A DNA stretch of 10,321 nt from Candidatus Absconditabacterales bacterium (GTDB lineage: Bacteria > Patescibacteriota > Gracilibacteria > Absconditabacterales > Absconditicoccaceae), in contig CALCME010000027.1 in the NCBI GenBank assembly GCA_937965925.1, forward strand, positions 1 through 10,321. Reading direction: 5' to 3'. The translations under genes and the position numbers were made by a program. Shown here in pieces: positions 1 through 9,830 of the stretch. Under the pieces are notes generated by a model, which was not told the DNA's origin, ran no database searches, and worked only from the letters and a program-made list of their open reading frames with translations. Every line of letters starts with the position of its first letter. Within the stretch, counting starts at the first letter, position 1.

Positions 1-3
1 ATG

Positions 4-45
4 TAACTAATTCTAATAAATATATATATTTATTAGAATTAGTTA
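4..45. terminator. Perfect 42-bp AT-rich palindrome, possible bidirectional terminator
   Basis: Bases 4-24 are the exact reverse complement of bases 25-45, with no mismatch. The inner part is alternating T and A. As RNA it would form one long, weak hairpin. The position fits the 3' end of a gene left of the window, upstream of recJ, so a transcription terminator is the simplest reading. No long U run follows on the plus strand (GAAAAATAC comes next), so a factor-independent terminator in that direction is not certain. Extrusion as a cruciform or binding of a dimeric protein are alternatives. Confidence 0.5.
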
Positions 46-148
46 GAAAAATACTATATATTAGAAAAAACTTGGTCTAATTTAGCTTAACCTTGACTAT
101 TTTCATCTAATTTCCACCAACTTTACTAATTCCCACCAATTCCACCCT

Positions 149-1816
149 ATGCACTACACCCTCCTTAACGACAGCACCTCTTGAGATATACTCTCTAGAC
201 TCTTCAAAGCAAGAAACATAGAAGACGATAAGGATTCCTTTCTCAATCCTACCTACAAGGAATATCGATCTTCCCCTGCCAAGCTCAATGATATAAACAA
301 AGCAGTAGATCGTATCATCGAAGCAATAGAAAAAAATGAGAAAATCATGATTTTTGGTGATTATGATGTAGATGGACTGATGTCGAGCTATGTGATCTAT
401 ACGTTTTTTCGTAAATATCTCGACTATAAAAACATCTCGATCAGACTCCCTCATAGAAAGAAAGATGGATATGGGATCAAATCATATCATATTGATCAGC
501 TCAAAGAACTGTGATGTTCACTCGTCATCACCGTAGATAATGGAATCACCGCCAATGAAGAAGCAGAACATGCCAAGAAAATCGGAGTAGATCTTATTAT
601 CACTGATCACCATCACGCCCTTGAACACATACCCGATGCACTTGCCGTGGTCAATCCTCAGATATCTGATCAGATCGACTTCAAAGAAGTATGCTGAGCT
701 ACGGTTGCTTGGAAAGTGTGCCTCCATCTTGCAGACAAACTCTCTTTCACCAAAGAACAAAAAATGAATGTTCTCGAAGAGTTTCTTCCGTTTGTAGGTA
801 TTGCTACTGTAGCCGATTGTATGCCCCTGATCAAGGAAAATAGACTCATCGTAAAAAAAACCCTCGAGTTTATGAATACCCGTAGATCAGAACTCGCCTC
901 GAGTCTCCAATGATTTTTGAATTATCTTGATATAAAAGAAGTAGATGCGTACCATTTTGGATTTATGATCGGACCGAGACTCAATGCTAGTGGAAGAATT
1001 TGAGATGCGACAGATGGACTCAAATGTCTCTTGTGTCATGATCAAAGCAAACAACTTGCTCTTCTGGATCATCTCGATGCTCAGAATGAAAAAAGAAAAC
1101 TCACGCAAGATACCATGTACCAGACTGCACTAGAACTCGCTGACAATGATGGTCGCATTATCACTGCTGCTCACGAAGATTTTCATGCTGGAATTGTCTG
1201 AATAGTTGCAGGAAGACTGACTGAAAAATTCTATAAACCATCTGTTATACTTGAAATCAACAAAGAAAAAGGAATTGCTACAGGAAGTCTGAGATGACCA
1301 GATTACTTCAATATCGTTGAAATGCATCAAGACGCAGATTCACTTCTAGAAAGATACGGGTGACATGAACAAGCATGATGACTGACAGCTAAGATTGAAA
1401 ATGTGGAGAAATTATTCGAAAGATTTCAAGCATATTGTACCGAAAAAGTAAAAGAAACTCCGATCAAGAAAATGATAATTGATACGCATCTTGCAGAAGA
1501 AGATCTTTCAGATGAATTGTATTCTGAATTATCAATTCTGTGACCATATGGTATATGACACCCAGAACCTGCTTTTTTGATGCAACATGTTGTGATTACA
1601 CATATAGACATCATATGAAAAAAAGAACGTAAGCATCTAAAGTTACATGCAACTATGTGATGATCATCATTTCATATCATGCAACGAGGGAAGTGAGATG
1701 AAGCGTGATCTATACAAAAAAATACACCACTCCATCTCATTTGAAAAATAAAAAAAGATAGTCGGAATGGATGATGGTATATTGATGGAGAAGTGTTCAA
1801 AATAGAGGACGAATAA
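149..1816 (+). CDS. recJ: Single-stranded-DNA-specific 5'-3' exonuclease RecJ (UGA read as Gly)
   Basis: This DHH-family nuclease of 555 aa degrades single-stranded DNA 5' to 3' in recombination and mismatch or base-excision repair, using divalent metal ions in the cytoplasm. Visible motifs are DYDVDG (residues 71-76), VDNGI around D130, DHH at 153-155, NASGR starting at N279, and a DHHA1 half with an HAGIVGIVAGR stretch and GGHEQAGG at 404-411. These match DHH motifs I to IV and the DHHA1 substrate site. The length is close to E. coli RecJ (about 577 aa). About 19 in-frame TGA codons occur, several at family glycines such as Gly405 and Gly410. ATG 149 is the first ATG after an in-frame TAG at 83. 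No Shine-Dalgarno sequence precedes it. It ends at TAA. The next gene, ndk, is 134 bp away with its own promoter candidate. Conservation of all motifs argues for an active enzyme. Confidence 0.96.
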
Positions 1817-1874
1817 CGAACCCACCTTGCGATAAATTACTCTTACAGTAGTCTTATCTACTTCTTGAATTCTC

Positions 1875-1902
1875 TTGACAAGCATAGTACCTTTCATATA
1901 CA
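1875..1902 (+). promoter_or_regulatory. Sigma70-type promoter candidate for ndk
   Basis: A perfect -35 hexamer TTGACA lies at 1875-1880, followed after 16 bases by TATACA at 1897-1902 as a -10. A second possible -10, CATAAT, lies at 1901-1906 but with a long 20-base spacer. Transcription would begin about 35-40 bases before the ndk ATG. This is the best consensus match I noticed in the window. It is a sequence match only. Confidence 0.5.
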
Positions 1903-1950
1903 TAATTTTGTTGAGAAAATTTTTTATGTTTCTAAAATATCTAGAGAAAA

Positions 1951-2403
1951 ATGAGCAACAAAACTCTCGTAATATTAAAACCAGACTGTATCCAAAGAGG
2001 ACTAACTGGTGAAATAACAGCTAGATTTGAAAAAAAATGATTTAAACTTGTAGCAAGCAAAATGGAAGTTCTTTCTGAAGAAATCCTAAAGGAACATTAT
2101 GCACATATAGCTGACAAACCATTTTTTCCAGGATTAGTTTCATATCTTAGATCATCTCCTGTAATTATTCAAATTCGAGAATGCACATGAATTGTACCTA
2201 TGGTAAGACAAATGATCTGAGTGACAAATGCTGCTGAAGCTGCTCCAGGAACTATCAGATGAGATTTTGCACTAAGCATATGAGCAAATATCATACATGC
2301 TTCTGAAAATGAACAAGAAGCAGGAGAAGAGATTGTTAGATTTTTCTGAGAAGGAAAATCATTTGACTACAAAAGATGTGATGAAGGACTTATATACTGA
2401 TAA
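1951..2403 (+). CDS. ndk: Nucleoside diphosphate kinase
   Basis: This 150-aa enzyme transfers the gamma phosphate of ATP to nucleoside diphosphates through a phosphohistidine, balancing NTP and dNTP pools in the cytoplasm. It has the family start TLVILKPD, the segment GTIRGDFALS, and the active-site block NIIHASEN with the catalytic histidine at 116 (usual form NIIHGSD). The length is typical of bacterial Ndk (140-155 aa). Seven glycines use TGA, including those in GTIRGD and the last codon, so the gene ends TGA TAA: Gly then stop. ATG 1951 gives the canonical N terminus. Only a weak purine stretch (AGAGAAAA) precedes it. It probably starts its own transcript from the promoter at 1875 and may continue into rpmE, 75 bp downstream, as no terminator is evident between them. 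CPR bacteria often lack de novo nucleotide synthesis, so a role in processing scavenged nucleotides is plausible but inferred. Confidence 0.96.
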
Positions 2404-2478
2404 TCACATACATATATAGAATTCTAAATATTACTTATATAGCTATAGCATATTCATTTAACACCTAAATATATTATC

Positions 2479-2715
2479 ATGAAAACATGAATCCACCCAG
2501 GTTACAATACTGGGGATGACGCAACTAAAGTAGTATGTATCTGTGGACATACGTTCACTGTTAACTCTACTGTCGCTTGACCTATCAAACTTGAAAACTG
2601 TCCAAACTGTCACCCAACCTATACAGGTAAGGAACAAAAGATTGTTGTTAAGGGACGTATGGAAAAATTCCTCGAGAAGCAGAAAAGAATTGATGCTATG
2701 AAAAAAGCAGCATAG
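2479..2715 (+). CDS. rpmE: 50S ribosomal protein L31, zinc-binding form
   Basis: This 78-aa protein starts MKTGIHP, matching the L31 N terminus, and has TYTGKEQ where E. coli L31 has FFTGKQ. L31 sits at the interface between the large and small ribosomal subunits. Cysteines at 20, 22, 41 and 44 (CxC and CxxC) make this the zinc-containing C+ type rather than the cysteine-free paralog used under zinc limitation. The C terminus is a short basic helix. Glycines at residues 4 and 34 are TGA-coded. It lies 75 bp after ndk on the same strand and ends at TAG. ATG 2479 is fixed by homology. The leader is AT-rich with no Shine-Dalgarno sequence. A hairpin begins 28 bp downstream. Confidence 0.96.
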
Positions 2716-2742
2716 TAGTGAAAATAGACAAATTAGTGGTAA

Positions 2743-2800
2743 TTAGATGAATGAGTAATCTAGTATAGACTCATTCATCTACTGTATCTCATTTATCTAA
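2743..2800 (+). promoter_or_regulatory. Stem-loop after rpmE with two competing pairings
   Basis: Segment A (2744-2756) pairs perfectly over 13 bp with segment B (2769-2781) across a 12-base loop. The same segment (2743-2755) can instead pair over 13 positions with segment C (2788-2800), the only non-Watson-Crick pair being one G-U. The two pairings exclude each other. The A-B hairpin could be the rpmE terminator, although no U run follows it. The A-C pairing ends 11 bases before the ATG of the next gene. It may be a terminator, an attenuator-like switch, or a local duplication of a terminator arm. Confidence 0.5.
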
Positions 2801-2811
2801 CTCGTCTATTC

Positions 2812-3450
2812 ATGAGAGACCCTCTCCTACGTAATTATATAGATTCTGAACACATATATGAAATTATGTGACACAGTATTTGGATATATATAGAAATTGC
2901 TGCCAAGTATTGTGTTCTTCTTCTTCTTGCTGGAGTAAGCTATGTTTATTTGGTCTGACCACTTTGAATACAGCGAATTCAACGAGTTCGAGCATTTGTA
3001 TGAATGAGTATCTACCTCAAGTGCTTATATGATATTTTTGATGAATATCTTGATGTACTTTTGATTACAGAACAGTGACTTATTCATTTTCAATGGGATG
3101 GGTTTTGGTCACACAGATCTGAGATCCTTCAACGAGTTTCTATCGAAGCAGTAAGTGATCATCAAAATTCATTTCGAGACTCTCTCGTTAAGAAATGAGA
3201 TGTAACCATAAAACTTGAAGACAATGTTACCAAATTTAACAATATAGAGAACCCATCACAAGTAACTTCAAAAATCATCTGATATAAAGAGAAGATCCTA
3301 TGAAGAATGAACTACTATGAAAACGAAGTAGCAGTAGCTCAAACATCAGCAGATGTAAACGACAAGTATAAGATATTAGTTGAAGCACTTGGTGAGGTTG
3401 TTAATGAGTATGTTGAGAAGAAAAACAATACTGATGGTATGTATTATTAG
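2812..3450 (+). CDS. Membrane-anchored bacterial PH-like domain protein
   Basis: This is a predicted protein of 212 aa. Residues about 22-48 form one strongly hydrophobic segment (aromatic and leucine-rich), followed by a basic stretch (IQRIQRVR, 53-60), which suggests the following domain is cytoplasmic. Residues about 78-163 fit the bacterial PH-like pattern: DVLLIT, then IHF, a GFWS turn, a QRVSIEAVSDHQNSFRD linker, GDVTIKLED, and FNNIENPSQV with a terminal helix. This resembles the YdbS/DUF304-type bPH fold, whose bacterial roles are mostly unknown. Residues about 165-205 are helical and charged. Two TGA-coded glycines flank TM-proximal Val-Gly-Pro and the GDV strand. It starts just after the rpmE stem-loop and is followed 15 bp later by another small membrane protein gene. 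The assignment is by pattern, not search. Confidence 0.8.
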
Positions 3451-3465
3451 ATAATAATATGAAAG

Positions 3466-3756
3466 ATGTTCTTGAAGAAAACAATTCAGAAATATATTAA
3501 AAGAAATCTTATAGTCAAAAGGGGACAGATTAAAGGATTTTATGGATATTGATATGATAGACATCTAATAATTCCATTACTAATATTCTTCTTTATCTGT
3601 GTATCATTCTTTCTTCTTACTGAAAGTATCTATATTGAGATTTGATCAACAGTAGTATTTATATGTGGATTCATATTATTCCTGTATATCGAATATCGTC
3701 TTGAATTTGGATATAAATCTGAAGAAAAAAGCGAACCTAGTAATGAAATAATTTAG
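3466..3756 (+). CDS. Small two-helix membrane protein, unknown function
   Basis: This 96-aa protein was not recognised. It has a basic N terminus (KKTIQKYIKRN), a glycine and tyrosine-rich patch GFYGYGYD at 24-31, hydrophobic segments at about 33-51 and 57-76, and a charged acidic tail. Positive residues before the first helix and the soluble tail after the second suggest both ends face the cytoplasm. ATG 3466 is the first in-frame ATG after the upstream gene's TAG at 3448, leaving a 15-bp gap, so cotranscription is likely. Glycines at residues 28 and 60 are TGA-coded. It resembles the 113-aa protein at 4051-4392 in the order basic N terminus, RGQ/GGQG, GYD, two helices and an (F)LYLYI/LFLYIEY end, so the two are probably diverged copies. 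Confidence 0.72.
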
Positions 3757-3877
3757 CTTCTATATGTAGTAGAATTTCATACTTAAACAGATATTGGGAT
3801 AAAAGAAGAAATTGATATAAGTATTGATATATACGTTCTTGATATCATTTTGCCACATATATAAAATTTTCAATCTT

Positions 3878-4045
3878 ATGTCTTTGGGGATATATACAGA
3901 GCCTAGATTAGTTAGTAATTGAATATGTATAACTTTTTTCTTATGAACCTTCTTATATACATATGTAGAAACAGTACATCTATTCAGAAAATGAAATGAG
4001 AAAAAACTACATAAGGTCTATGAATCATTTAGATTGAATATATAG
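3878..4045 (+). CDS. Possible small membrane protein (55 aa), doubtful
   Basis: This short ORF begins MSLGIYTEPR, has one hydrophobic segment at about 14-30, and a basic tail (FRKGNEKKLHK). Three glycines are TGA codons. In its favour, it lies on the same strand inside a run of membrane-protein genes, and its TAG ends five bases before the ATG of the next gene. Against it, it is short, has no recognisable family and no Shine-Dalgarno sequence. The frame stays open upstream to 3821, and a TTG at 3824 would add a second hydrophobic segment, so the true start could be earlier. Bases 3757-3877 before it are otherwise empty AT-rich sequence. Confidence 0.4.
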
Positions 4046-4050
4046 AATAG

Positions 4051-4392
4051 ATGGTTAGAATTAATGAGTTAATTAAGGATTATCGAAAAAAAGATTCTCT
4101 TTTAAGAAAAGGAGGGCAAGGTAATTGATATGATTCTCTGCTTAATGGTCTTTTCATTGTAACATTATTTATTCTCTGTATAGGTTTCATATATACAAAT
4201 AATCTATTAGTTGAGATTATAATAATAGTAGCTATAGTAAGTTGCATATTCTTATACTTATATATTCAAACATGATCAATTCTTTGACGAGAAAAATCAA
4301 AACATGAAAGAGAATTAGAGAAAATTAAAAAAGATATTAAGATAAAAAAAAACATTGAAAAAACAAAAAAACGAGTAAAAGACAATCTTTAA
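4051..4392 (+). CDS. Two-helix membrane protein with charged tail, unknown function
   Basis: This 113-aa protein was not recognised. Residues 1-27 are basic with RKGGQGNGYD at 19-28. Hydrophobic helices lie at about 33-50 and 53-72. Residues 76-113 form a highly charged Lys/Glu tail (many KK and EK pairs) that could be a helix or short coiled coil. The layout repeats that of the 96-aa protein at 3466-3756, which suggests duplication and divergence. The gene ends 21 bp before atpD with no terminator, so it is probably cotranscribed with atpD. By position and topology an AtpI-like or AtpB-assembly role could be imagined, but no family motif of AtpI is visible, so I give no function. Glycines 26, 75 and 79 use TGA. 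Confidence 0.75.
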
Positions 4393-4413
4393 TTACTAAA
4401 ACATACACACGTT

Positions 4414-5820
<1,407 letters not shown>

Positions 5821-5848
5821 ATTGCATACCTCTACAAACTATAGTGCT

Positions 5849-5880
5849 AAAAAACCAAACAATATGTTTGGTTTTTTTTT
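5849..5880 (+). terminator. Rho-independent terminator after atpD
   Basis: The hairpin has a stem containing ACCAAACA (5854-5861) pairing with TGTTTGGT (5865-5872), and the flanking A run pairs with the T run out to 5849 and 5877. The loop is three bases and a T tract runs to 5880. It begins 29 bases after the atpD stop. The A and T runs on both sides mean it could also work on the opposite strand. Confidence 0.9.
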
Positions 5881-5964
5881 ATGATTGTAAACGATATATA
5901 TCACTTTTTTTTCATACACGGATGTGTATATATGAGCATTGTACTTTTATATATATTTAAATAT

Positions 5965-6804
5965 ATGAATCCCTTTTCTCTCTTACGAATTGAAATAATT
6001 AAACGTCCTATATTCAATCTCTTGCTTCTCTTGATTGCTCTATTTTGATGAAATCTATGATGGGCAGTGATTGTACTTACGTTGCTAATAAGGTGAATGC
6101 TCTGGAAGAATTCTGCAGCAGCAACAAATATGCAGGCTTGAATGAAAGATCTTCAACCAAAGATGCAGGAAATTCAAGAAAAGTATAAAGATGATCCAGA
6201 ACGTATGTCCAAAGAGATGATGAATCTGTGGAAAGGATGAGGTAATAACCCACTGAAAGGGTGTGTCACGATGCTTATTCAGATTCCAGTATTCTTATGA
6301 CTCTTCTATAACGTTAAAGATATAGCTGAGGGAAAGATATCTTCTACCGCATATAGTTTTCTAGAAAACCTTCCAGTAGATTTGAGTAATCTTGATACAA
6401 TGTTTCTAGGAATAGATCTTCTTACTCCATGAAATATTATTCTAACTGTACTTGCTTGAGTTCTTATGTATGGACAGATGCAAATCATGACTGCTCTTAG
6501 AGGGAAACAAGCAACACCAAATATGTGAGCATTATCTGGGGCCTTATGAGGAGGAAAAGATGCACCTGATATGTGAAAAATGATGTGAATGATGAACTAC
6601 TTTATGGTAATAATGATGGCATGATTTGTATGGACCATGCCTTCTTGAGTAGGTCTCTACATCGTTACTACTACTCTCTTCTGAGTTCTTCAACAAGTAT
6701 ACCAACAACGACCGCTTGTAAAAGTTAAACTACAACTCCTAGCATGATGATGAAAAAAAACGACAAGCGATGGGGAACCAATACCTGAAATCATAGAACC
6801 ATAA
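5965..6804 (+). CDS. yidC: Membrane protein insertase YidC/Oxa1/Alb3 family
   Basis: This 279-aa insertase places membrane proteins in the lipid bilayer, alone or with SecYEG. The sequence shows a first core helix with GGNLGWAVIVLTLLIR, ending in the conserved groove arginine at 43. It then has a cytoplasmic helical hairpin (KMQEIQEKYKDDPERMSKEMM, 66-86), the block GGGNNPLKGCVTMLIQIPVFLGLF (91-114), further helices at about 155-175 and 208-225, and PSGVGLYIVTTTLFGVLQQ (226-244). The large periplasmic domain of Gram-negative YidC and an obvious lipoprotein signal are absent, as in short YidC forms. The tail is basic then acidic. Many glycines are TGA. The frame stays open upstream, with ATGs at 5881 and 5932, but neither adds conserved sequence, so I take 5965. 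The atpD terminator and the one at 6921 suggest a single-gene transcript. Confidence 0.94.
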
Positions 6805-6920
6805 GAAAAACAGCGTATTGAGATATTCTAGAGATAGAGATGAAAATAGAGATAAACTAATCACTAATTCTGTCACTCTTCTTTCATAAAAAAGCACATT
6901 AGACATACTATACATACTAT

Positions 6921-6960
6921 TATCAAAAAAACACTTCCAGCGGGAGGTGTTTTTTTGATA
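6921..6960 (+). terminator. Strong terminator after yidC
   Basis: An 18-bp stem (6921-6938 with 6943-6960, one G-T pair) encloses the loop AGCG. The stem contains CACTTCC paired with GGAGGTG and a seven-base A run paired with a T run. It lies 116 bases after the yidC stop. The symmetric A and T runs would allow termination in both directions. Confidence 0.88.
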
Positions 6961-6982
6961 TTTTTGATTTATAACAGGTCTA

Positions 6983-7013
6983 TTGATAGACTTAGAATCA
7001 AAGAAAGTATAAG
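6983..7013 (+). promoter_or_regulatory. Weak promoter candidate for the coiled-coil gene
   Basis: TTGATA at 6983-6988 and TATAAG at 7008-7013 each match five of six consensus bases, but the spacer is 19 bases, longer than ideal. A small inverted repeat (GTCTA/TAGAC, about 6979-6992) overlaps the -35. Placement between the yidC terminator and the next ATG fits a promoter for 7056-9011. It is a sequence match only. Confidence 0.3.
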
Positions 7014-7055
7014 AACGAACGTTAACTTTCCCCTTTTACCTTTTTCCTCACGCCA

Positions 7056-9011
7056 ATGTTTGAATCAATTAGTAAATGACTATCTTCAATAACAAAATCA
7101 ACAACGTCTACAGCAAAGAAATGATTTTCTGCAACATCAAAAGCAGTATCAACGGTAACTTCACCACTAAGTGATATGACAAAAAATATGACAAAACATC
7201 TACCGTTCATGGGGGATGAAGATATTTGGGAAAAAGTAGAATCGAGGGTCCAGATTGATCTTTTCAGAAGCGAAATACAGAAACTCGAAAGATGATTCAT
7301 AGCATCTGTTAAAAAAGCAAAGATTCCTGCAACAAAGATTACTGCAATAAAAACAGCACTCAATCAAATGAAAGCACTTCTTGATAAAGAATGAACATAT
7401 AATGAGGTGACGATGTGATATATCGAAGCATTTCGTAGCTGGAACCAATCACTTGGCAGTAAAATAATGACAGAGTATACAGATTGAACTCGATCTGCTC
7501 AGAAAAGAATAACACTTACATCAGGACAATTTGAATCAATAAAAGAACTTTTGAGTTCTTTTGAAGAATCAATTTTCTCTAAACAAAAAACCTGTCAAAA
7601 TATTTCAGATTCGTTAACTGTTAAACATAAAAAAACGTTTGATGCAAAAAAAACACGTAATGATCGATCAGCATCAAACAAAGAAAAAATCGATACACTT
7701 ATAGAGAGTAAATTTGATCTAGTTACCTCACAGAAAAAGCTCTGATACCTTATTCTTGAATTAGAAAGACTGTATGTGAAGCAAGTAAAACACAGTAATT
7801 CTATTACGAAGACAAAAATTGAAGATCTTCTAAATACAAAAATACCAGCTCAAAAAACGACATCTGTAGATATGTGATCTCACATTTCAGAAACAGAGAA
7901 AACACTGACGAGTAACCGCGAGAAAACACTTGCTGAAATACAAACATGGCTAGACTCACTCCTGCCTTGGTATAAAGGAAATACAGAAAACACAAAAAAA
8001 CGCCTTGTTTGAATAAAGAAATCACAGACTGCTGACAAGAAAAAAGTAGATGTGACTATAAAGAAACAACTCCAACTAAGCAAAAAAATAGAAGCTTCAC
8101 TCAAAAGTCCATATACAGGACATGAAGTTACAAAAAAAACTATCGATGATGAAGCACATCACTGAGATATCATTCAAGAGACAATATATACTTCATTGTC
8201 AAATGAATATACATCATATGCATTATCAAACAAAGATAGCAGTATTACTACATCGATCTACCAAGAACGCATCAATCGTGCATATGATATCATTCTTATC
8301 AATAAAGAACTTGCGTTGCAGACTGGCTTAATCAATCGTATTAATAAAAAGCAATTAGCTGCTTTGGAAAAAGGAAAGAAATATCTAGAAGGGGTAATGA
8401 AGAAACATAAAGCACCTGCAAGTGATCTTAAGAAGCGGTATACAAACGAAATAAAAACAACTCAAGCACTTGTCGATCAGTATCAAACGACAAAAAAAGA
8501 CTTAGAACAAAAAAATGAAGACCATAAAGCTCATATTACTGAACTCAAAAAACTTATAAAAATAGAACAAAATCGTCAAGGATCATTATTAACATGAGCT
8601 CAATCCTGAGTGTATTCTTCAATGTCTATATATTTAAGTACATTGTCTAAAGATACGTCTCTTCATCTAAAATCACTTTCAAAGAAAAGAAAACAAATCG
8701 AATGAGAAATAAAGAAAACAAACCTTCATCTAAAAGATGCTCAAGAAACAGCGAAAACACTCCAAGATAAGAAAAGAGAAAAAGCTGTACATATCTTAGA
8801 AAAAAAACTCCATGACCAAGAACTCCTCCTGGAACATGTATTACATCATATTGAGCATGAAGAAGAGTATATTTTAGATATTACAGAAAAATCGAAAGAT
8901 CACTCAAGCCAAGCTTCTACGCTGGAAAAGAAATCTAAAAAGTCTTTGGAAAAAGTGAAGACTGGAGAGAAAGAAGTGAAGAAAATGAAGTTTGGGAAAA
9001 AAGTTGGATAG
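7056..9011 (+). CDS. Large lysine-rich coiled-coil protein, unknown function
   Basis: This 651-aa protein was not recognised. Residues 1-45 are rich in Ser, Thr, Ala and Lys with almost no acidic residues, and could form an amphipathic, surface-binding helix. From about residue 58 to 645 the sequence is almost all charged and heptad-like (Lys, Glu, Gln, Leu, Ile), with breaks near the LLPWYKG segment (about 303-309) and the KSPYTGHE segment (about 352). The last 30 residues are strongly basic. No signal peptide, transmembrane helix, Walker motif, zinc site or repeat unit is visible; I noticed one cysteine. SMC, RecN and TelA-like proteins are not supported. ATG 7056 is the first start after an in-frame TAA at 7023. 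Only about a dozen TGA glycines occur, as expected for a coil. It lies between the yidC terminator and convergent murI, so it is probably transcribed alone. A structural, cell-surface or chromosome-associated role is possible but unproven. Confidence 0.85.
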
Positions 9012-9030
9012 TTACAATGTATGAAAGGAC

Positions 9031-9816
9031 TTATTCATTACTCTGGTGAGTATCAATTACTACCTTTTCACATCCCACATACCCCTCTCATCCTCACAAC
9101 TGAGTCACAACCATCAGATCGTTCTCTTCTGGTGTTTTTTGTTTTACATCTATCTCCAGATGCTGTTCTAGGTAGGAAACTAGTGCATGTGCTGATTCAG
9201 CTCATGCATCAATAAAAGGAATATCAGTTCACACGATTTGACGGAGTTGATCTTCTATCAATGGATAATGCGTACATCATAACACAATTACATCATGATC
9301 AGATAGAGTAATATCTGAGAATATCTCTCATAGTTTTTCATGTAACGCACTTCATGTTTGTCAGGTTTCGATCAAACTTACCACTCATTCTCATACAACT
9401 CATGTCCACATACAACTCATATCTGGATATCTTTTCTTCATCACACTCGAATAAATGTTCCCATCAATCGTTGCCTGAGTTGCAAACAACAAAGGTTGAC
9501 GATATCATCATCTGATCACAGCTTCTACACCAGGAACAGTTACTGAAAGCACTTTTTTCTCCGGATAAAGCTCCTGTCGAGACCTAATTGCAGCTGCACT
9601 CGCAGTATTACATGCGAGTATAACCAGGACACATCCTTGATCGAACATCCACTCTATACACTCAAATGTACGATCATGTATCCATAAGGTCTCTCTTCAC
9701 CCGTAAGGAACATATTTTGTATCACCAAGATACAAAAATTTTGCTTGAGGAAGTTCTTTTTGTAGATATTGTAGAGTGAGCATACCTCACATTCAACTAT
9801 CAAACACTCAAATCAT
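9031..9816 (-). CDS. murI: Glutamate racemase
   Basis: This 261-aa enzyme interconverts L- and D-glutamate without cofactor, supplying D-Glu for peptidoglycan. The start MIGVFDSGMGG matches the family substrate loop. LGDTKYVPYGGR follows at 30-41, the first catalytic cysteine is C69 in ACNTASA, and the second is C181 in LGCTHYPL. PGVEA at 95-99 and an IDAGAESA block at 202-209 are also family features. The length is typical (260-285 aa). Many TGA codons are glycine, including that in the Gly-Cys-Thr-His motif. It runs toward the coiled-coil gene, with only 19 bp between the two stop codons and no terminator hairpin in the gap. It is divergent from the Mur ligase gene at 9945. The leader contains a structured element at 9831-9857. 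Start at 9816 is fixed by homology. Confidence 0.96.
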
Positions 9817-9830
9817 AGAAAGATGTAAGA

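Noticed and set aside
4..45. Palindrome as a transposon terminal repeat
   Set aside because: No transposase gene, second copy or target-site duplication is visible in the window.
716..913. Short plus-strand ORF read with TGA as stop, as well as those at 5014-5220 and 5245-5763
   Set aside because: These are fragments of recJ and atpD cut at TGA codons. With UGA as glycine they join into single genes with all family motifs in order.
1667..1903. Minus-strand ORF of 78 aa overlapping the recJ 3' end
   Set aside because: Most of it is antisense to conserved recJ coding sequence, and the rest covers the ndk promoter candidate. No family features are seen.
5881..5964. Earlier in-frame starts for yidC at 5881 and 5932
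   Set aside because: The extra residues have no family counterpart and would bring the start next to the atpD terminator. The 5965 start already gives the full first helix.
7022..7363. Minus-strand ORF with a hydrophobic N terminus (113 aa), and the 82-aa ORF at 7200-7448
   Set aside because: Both are antisense to the continuous 651-codon frame. The Lys/Glu-rich coil reads as Phe/Leu/Ser-rich on the other strand, which mimics membrane segments.
9021..9546. Plus-strand ORFs at 9021-9215 and 9358-9546
   Set aside because: They are antisense to murI, which carries both catalytic cysteines and the full family layout on the minus strand.
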